Below, piece after piece: positions 61,139 to 64,000 of a DNA stretch of 64,000 bases (within the stretch, counting starts at the first letter, position 1; every line of letters begins with the position of its first letter). The notes beneath the pieces were generated by a model. That model was not told the DNA's origin. It did no database searches and saw nothing but the letters and a program-made list of their open reading frames with translations. The stretch covers positions 5,058 through 69,057 of the forward strand of contig CAYZDF010000008.1 in assembly GCA_964477085.1 (NCBI GenBank). The letters run 5' to 3'. The position numbers and the translations under genes were made by a program. Source of the stretch: Dichloromethanomonas sp964477085. Its GTDB lineage: Bacteria > Bacillota > Desulfitobacteriia > Desulfitobacteriales > Syntrophobotulaceae.

Positions 61139-62335
61139 ATGAATTTATTTCTTAGGTTAAGAAATATTTATATAAAAATGAATAGTGATAATACTATGTT
61201 CACAGATGTCAAAAAGCAAAAAAAAGTTTTAGATTCATTTCCAGAACCAAAAGACCTCTATGAACGCTCGTATTATCAATATAAGTGTCAGATGGCACTA
61301 AAAGACAATATTTTAGTATTTATACAAAATATTGTCGCAACAGTGCTATTGCCTTTTTACTATATAAAGTTAAGATTTGGTAATAAAGCATTCGGGTTAC
61401 ATTATGAAATAACAAATGGTGCAATATTTATGACATATGGTATTGCCTCTGATACGATACCGAGCTGCCTTTATGAAGAGTATGGTAATATCTTCACTTG
61501 TAAATTAGGTGAGGAATGCTATATTGGTTTATATGAAAAAAAGATTTTGCGAACTTTGTTTCGACGGTATTGGTATTCCCCTCATTTTCTTTTTAAATGT
61601 ATGCTCAGGATAGGTATGTACGCTGCCAAAATAGAATATTACAAGCCGAGAGCCGTCATTTCCTATAGCGAATTCTCTTTTATATCTTCGGTGCTGACTG
61701 AATATTGTCATTTAAGAGGGGTTGAACATATTAATATTATGCATGGCGAAAAACTGTTCAGTATCCGGGATACCTTTGTGAAATATGATAGGTACTATGT
61801 TTGGGACGAACACTATGTAAGTCTTTTAAAGGATTTACGTGCCGACAAGGGCCAATTCCGAATTGCTGTTCCTTCTTCTGTCAAATGTGATGTTAAAAAA
61901 GAGGAGGACGCTGTCTATGAATATACTTATTACTTAGGCGGAGAAAAAACTGAAGAGTTACTGCGCATTCGAGATGTTCTTGTGGAAACTGATGTGCCGA
62001 AATTAAAACTTTGTATCCGCTTTCATCCGCGCTATAGTAGACAAAACGAAATTGAGCGCCTATTTATGGGATTTAATATTGAGAATCCTGCTGATGTACC
62101 GTTAGATGTATCGTTTGCCAGAACGAGACATGCTGTATCCTTATATTCAACGATCTTATACCAAGCCTTTGAGTGTGGAAAAGATATTGTTATTGATGAT
62201 GTAACTAACACGATGAAATACAATAAACTCAAAGAGTTGAGATATATTATGCTAAATAAGCCTCACCAGGTTTTATCAAATTATTTAATAGGCAAGGAAA
62301 AAAATGTCTTACTTAATAAAGATACTTTAAACTAA
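61139..62335 (+). CDS. Putative surface-polysaccharide glycosyltransferase-like protein (unknown family)
   Basis: I do not recognise a named family. The 398-residue protein has a hydrophobic stretch (about 58-78) and a C-terminal half resembling GT-B sugar transferases of capsule clusters: a short VEHINIMHGEK, then YYVWDEHYVSLL and LKLCIRFHPRYSRQ, followed by TRHAVSLYSTILYQAFECGKD. It lies between a sugar phosphotransferase and a GT4. The DNA is markedly AT-rich, as expected for a horizontally variable polysaccharide locus. The ribosome binding site is poor. Confidence 0.6.
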   Translation: MNLFLRLRNIYIKMNSDNTMFTDVKKQKKVLDSFPEPKDLYERSYYQYKCQMALKDNILVFIQNIVATVLLPFYYIKLRFGNKAFGLHYEITNGAIFMTYGIASDTIPSCLYEEYGNIFTCKLGEECYIGLYEKKILRTLFRRYWYSPHFLFKCMLRIGMYAAKIEYYKPRAVISYSEFSFISSVLTEYCHLRGVEHINIMHGEKLFSIRDTFVKYDRYYVWDEHYVSLLKDLRADKGQFRIAVPSSVKCDVKKEEDAVYEYTYYLGGEKTEELLRIRDVLVETDVPKLKLCIRFHPRYSRQNEIERLFMGFNIENPADVPLDVSFARTRHAVSLYSTILYQAFECGKDIVIDDVTNTMKYNKLKELRYIMLNKPHQVLSNYLIGKEKNVLLNKDTLN

Positions 62336-62391
62336 TTATGTAATGATGACTAAGAGTATTGGTCTAGAAATATAACAATTTGGCGGTAACT

Positions 62392-63639
62392 ATGAAAGTA
62401 TTATATCTAGTAAAATATATTACTATTTTGGATGAAAAAGTTTTTAAGAAAAATATTACGGGCTATGGACTTATGGTTCGCGATATTGCTGATACTGTTT
62501 CAAAAACTGGAATAGAAATTGACCTGATAACCTCCTCGGCAATAACGAAAGGTAGAAAATATAAATCATTTACAATACTCAAGAGGACATGGACAGATAT
62601 CGTGTTGCATATGAAGCCTTATTATATACTGAAGATGGCACGGCTCATTAAGAAATATAACCCTTCGTGGAAGCGTGCGGTAAAAATGCTATATTATGCT
62701 CTTTCAGCAGGATATGTAGAGTATTTGCTAAAAAGTAAAAAGTATGATTTAGTGCATATTCATGGAATAGAATTTGGAACTCAGCCATACATTGAGTGTT
62801 GTGAGAGGACAGGTATCAAATATATTGTTACTTTACACGGACTAAACTCATTCAGTGACAGTGTCTTGATGGAGTCTAGAGAAAAACAATTCGAAAAGGA
62901 TTTTTTGCAGTACGCATATAAAAACAAGATCCCGCTTTCAGTAATCAGTACCGGGATCTTAAATGCGATTAAAAAATACTTAGGAATTAAGGGTGAAATT
63001 GATCATTTTTATGTGGTTGCAAATGGGACAGACGTTACTAAAAAGACGGATTCCCTATTAGACATACGTGAGAAATATGGAATTGATAATCATAAACAAA
63101 TAATGCTATGTGTCGGGAATTTGTCGATTAGAAAGAATCAAGTGCAAATCGTCAGAGCTTATGCCATGCTGCCAGAACCGATCAAAAGGTGTTTGTGTGT
63201 ATTATTCTTGGGTAAGGATACGTTAAATAGCGAGGTTAATAAGGCAATATCTGAATATGGATTGGAAAAAGAGCTTATAGTATGTGGGAATATCAACCGG
63301 GAGGAAATCAGTGCATATTACAGGCAGGCGGATTATACGATTCTTGCGAGTATTTCCGAAGGTTTTGGGCTGAGTATTATTGAAGGTTTTGTTTATGGCC
63401 TGCCTAATTTAACATATGCAGATTTAGACGCGGCTGAGGATTTATTTGATGAAAACGCGATGCACTTGGTTGATGAACGTACGGACGAGGCGTTAAAGGA
63501 AGGGATAGTACAGCTATTAGAAAAAACCTGGGACAAGGAGTTCATCAGTGGCTATGCCAATAACTTCTCATATGAGAAAATGGCCAACGAATATGTTAAA
63601 GTCTACCAAGATGTTGCAAATCGCTATAAAGTTCCCTGA
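62392..63639 (+). CDS. GT4 family glycosyltransferase
   Basis: The 415-residue GT-B enzyme has the GT4 donor-site region SISEGFGLSIIEGFVYGLP near residue 320, with the E-x7-E pair, and an N-terminal GYGLMVRDIADT acceptor domain. NLSIRKNQ is the usual phosphate-binding segment. It would add a sugar to the growing repeat unit in the cytoplasm. The ATG at 62392 is preferred over TTG at 62380, but both have weak ribosome binding sites. Confidence 0.88.
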   Translation: MKVLYLVKYITILDEKVFKKNITGYGLMVRDIADTVSKTGIEIDLITSSAITKGRKYKSFTILKRTWTDIVLHMKPYYILKMARLIKKYNPSWKRAVKMLYYALSAGYVEYLLKSKKYDLVHIHGIEFGTQPYIECCERTGIKYIVTLHGLNSFSDSVLMESREKQFEKDFLQYAYKNKIPLSVISTGILNAIKKYLGIKGEIDHFYVVANGTDVTKKTDSLLDIREKYGIDNHKQIMLCVGNLSIRKNQVQIVRAYAMLPEPIKRCLCVLFLGKDTLNSEVNKAISEYGLEKELIVCGNINREEISAYYRQADYTILASISEGFGLSIIEGFVYGLPNLTYADLDAAEDLFDENAMHLVDERTDEALKEGIVQLLEKTWDKEFISGYANNFSYEKMANEYVKVYQDVANRYKVP

Positions 63640-63670
63640 CAGTTTATGATAGGAGTGGAATGATCGAAAG

Positions 63671-64000
63671 ATGAGGCAGAAAAACAATTATAAGCATATT
63701 TATCTGATCACATTAGTAGCCACTATAGGATTATTATTAACAGCCAATACAAATAATAGTATTATCTCGCTTTTGCTCTATGCATTATTGCCTATTGGAT
63801 TGTGGAGACCGGAATGGTTGATTCCAGCCTATTTTGTTTCTTCTTTATCTGGAATTTATTTTGATGCCGCCGAAGGGGTTGGTATTGGAAGGTTATTAGC
63901 TCTCGCAATCATCATTGGTGTCGTGACCAGAATTGTTGCTAGAAAAGAACCACTTAAGTCCAATTGGTTTATTCATTCCCTTCTTGTAGGCTATGTCACA
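63671..64000 (+). CDS. Polytopic membrane protein, probable O-antigen polymerase/ligase (partial)
   Basis: An open frame from ATG 63671 runs without stop to the right edge (110 codons). It encodes successive hydrophobic spans (LITLVATIGLLLTAN, IISLLLYALLPIGL, LIPAYFVSSLSGIYF, LLALAIIIGVVTRIV). The position after glycosyltransferases and the hydrophobic pattern suggest a Wzy-type polymerase or O-antigen ligase-like protein. AGGAGTGG lies about 12 nt upstream. The call is uncertain because the signature region is beyond the window. Confidence 0.6.
   Translation, partial: MRQKNNYKHIYLITLVATIGLLLTANTNNSIISLLLYALLPIGLWRPEWLIPAYFVSSLSGIYFDAAEGVGIGRLLALAIIIGVVTRIVARKEPLKSNWFIHSLLVGYVT

Noticed and set aside
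1..64000. CRISPR array, tRNA, rRNA, prophage or complete insertion sequence
   Set aside because: I looked for regularly spaced repeats, tRNA-like cloverleaf ends, rRNA motifs, integrases and transposases and saw none; the only repeat array is the three-copy unit at 45804-45866.

Overview
The window looks like chromosomal backbone of a spore-forming, probably anaerobic Firmicute (Clostridia, Peptococcaceae/Desulfitobacteriaceae-like, in the direction of Dehalobacter, Syntrophobotulus or Desulfitobacterium). The reasons are the gene orders (tig-clpX-lonB-lon-ysxC; valS-folC; maf-radC-mreBCD-pbp2-minDE-rodA; TIGR03960-TIGR03936-rng-rplU-rpmA-spo0B-obg-yhbY-nadD-yqeK-rsfS-leuS; comEA-comEC), T-box leaders, strong AGGAGG ribosome binding sites, and sporulation-type genes (SpoIVFA-like, SpoIVFB, Spo0B-like, CotJC-like). 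The species is an inference; no rRNA is present. Two runs of exactly 100 N (45471-45570 and 58092-58191) are scaffold gaps of unknown true length, so rsfS and comEC are incomplete.

Layout: 1-8.6 kb, protein quality control (trigger factor tail, ClpX, two Lon proteases, the ribosome-assembly GTPase YsxC), with a minus-strand insert of an Arc-like regulator, a small conserved protein and a TraB-family membrane protein. 8.6-11 kb, three poorly understood genes including a CaCA-type cation exchanger. 11.2-13.8 kb, a GT39/GT2/SMR-type cassette that looks like a complete lipid-linked sugar transfer route. 13.8-18.4 kb, T-box-controlled valS and folC, convergent with a REC-GGDEF diguanylate cyclase. 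19.5-25.2 kb, two envelope proteins (PDZ lipoprotein, SPOR protein), the redox regulator Rex, citramalate synthase, Maf and RadC. 25.3-35.1 kb, the cell-shape and division block MreBCD, PBP2, MinD, MinE (no MinC), RodA, then an inactive M23 protein, a small membrane protein and SpoIVFB. 35.2-48.7 kb, a CotJC-like Mn catalase, two radical-SAM-family genes split by a DUF2935 gene, RNase G, L21/L27, Spo0B-like, Obg, YhbY, NadD, an RRM protein, YqeK, RsfS and T-box-controlled leuS.

48.9-54.7 kb is an accessory block between leuS and comEA: a Phd-Uma2 fusion with its own palindromic operator, an unusual creatininase homologue, and a glycine-betaine ABC transporter (opuA) behind a c-di-AMP (ydaO/yuaA) riboswitch and terminator. 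54.9-58.8 kb has comEA, comEC and a cyclophilin. From 59.1 kb a c-di-GMP-I (GEMM) riboswitch and terminator precede a surface-polysaccharide cluster (undecaprenyl-phosphate sugar transferase, a GT-like protein, a GT4, and the start of a polytopic membrane protein) that runs off the right edge. The last 3 kb are visibly more AT-rich.

Taken together, the most notable regulatory theme is nucleotide second messengers: a GGEEF-containing cyclase, a c-di-GMP riboswitch ahead of exopolysaccharide genes, and a c-di-AMP riboswitch ahead of an osmolyte importer. No CRISPR array, tRNA, rRNA, intact insertion sequence or prophage was seen. No clearly new multi-gene defence system was found; the best candidates for something under-described are the Phd-Uma2 fusion with its operator, the GT39/GT2/SMR cassette, the metal-site-altered creatininase, and the unknown polysaccharide protein.
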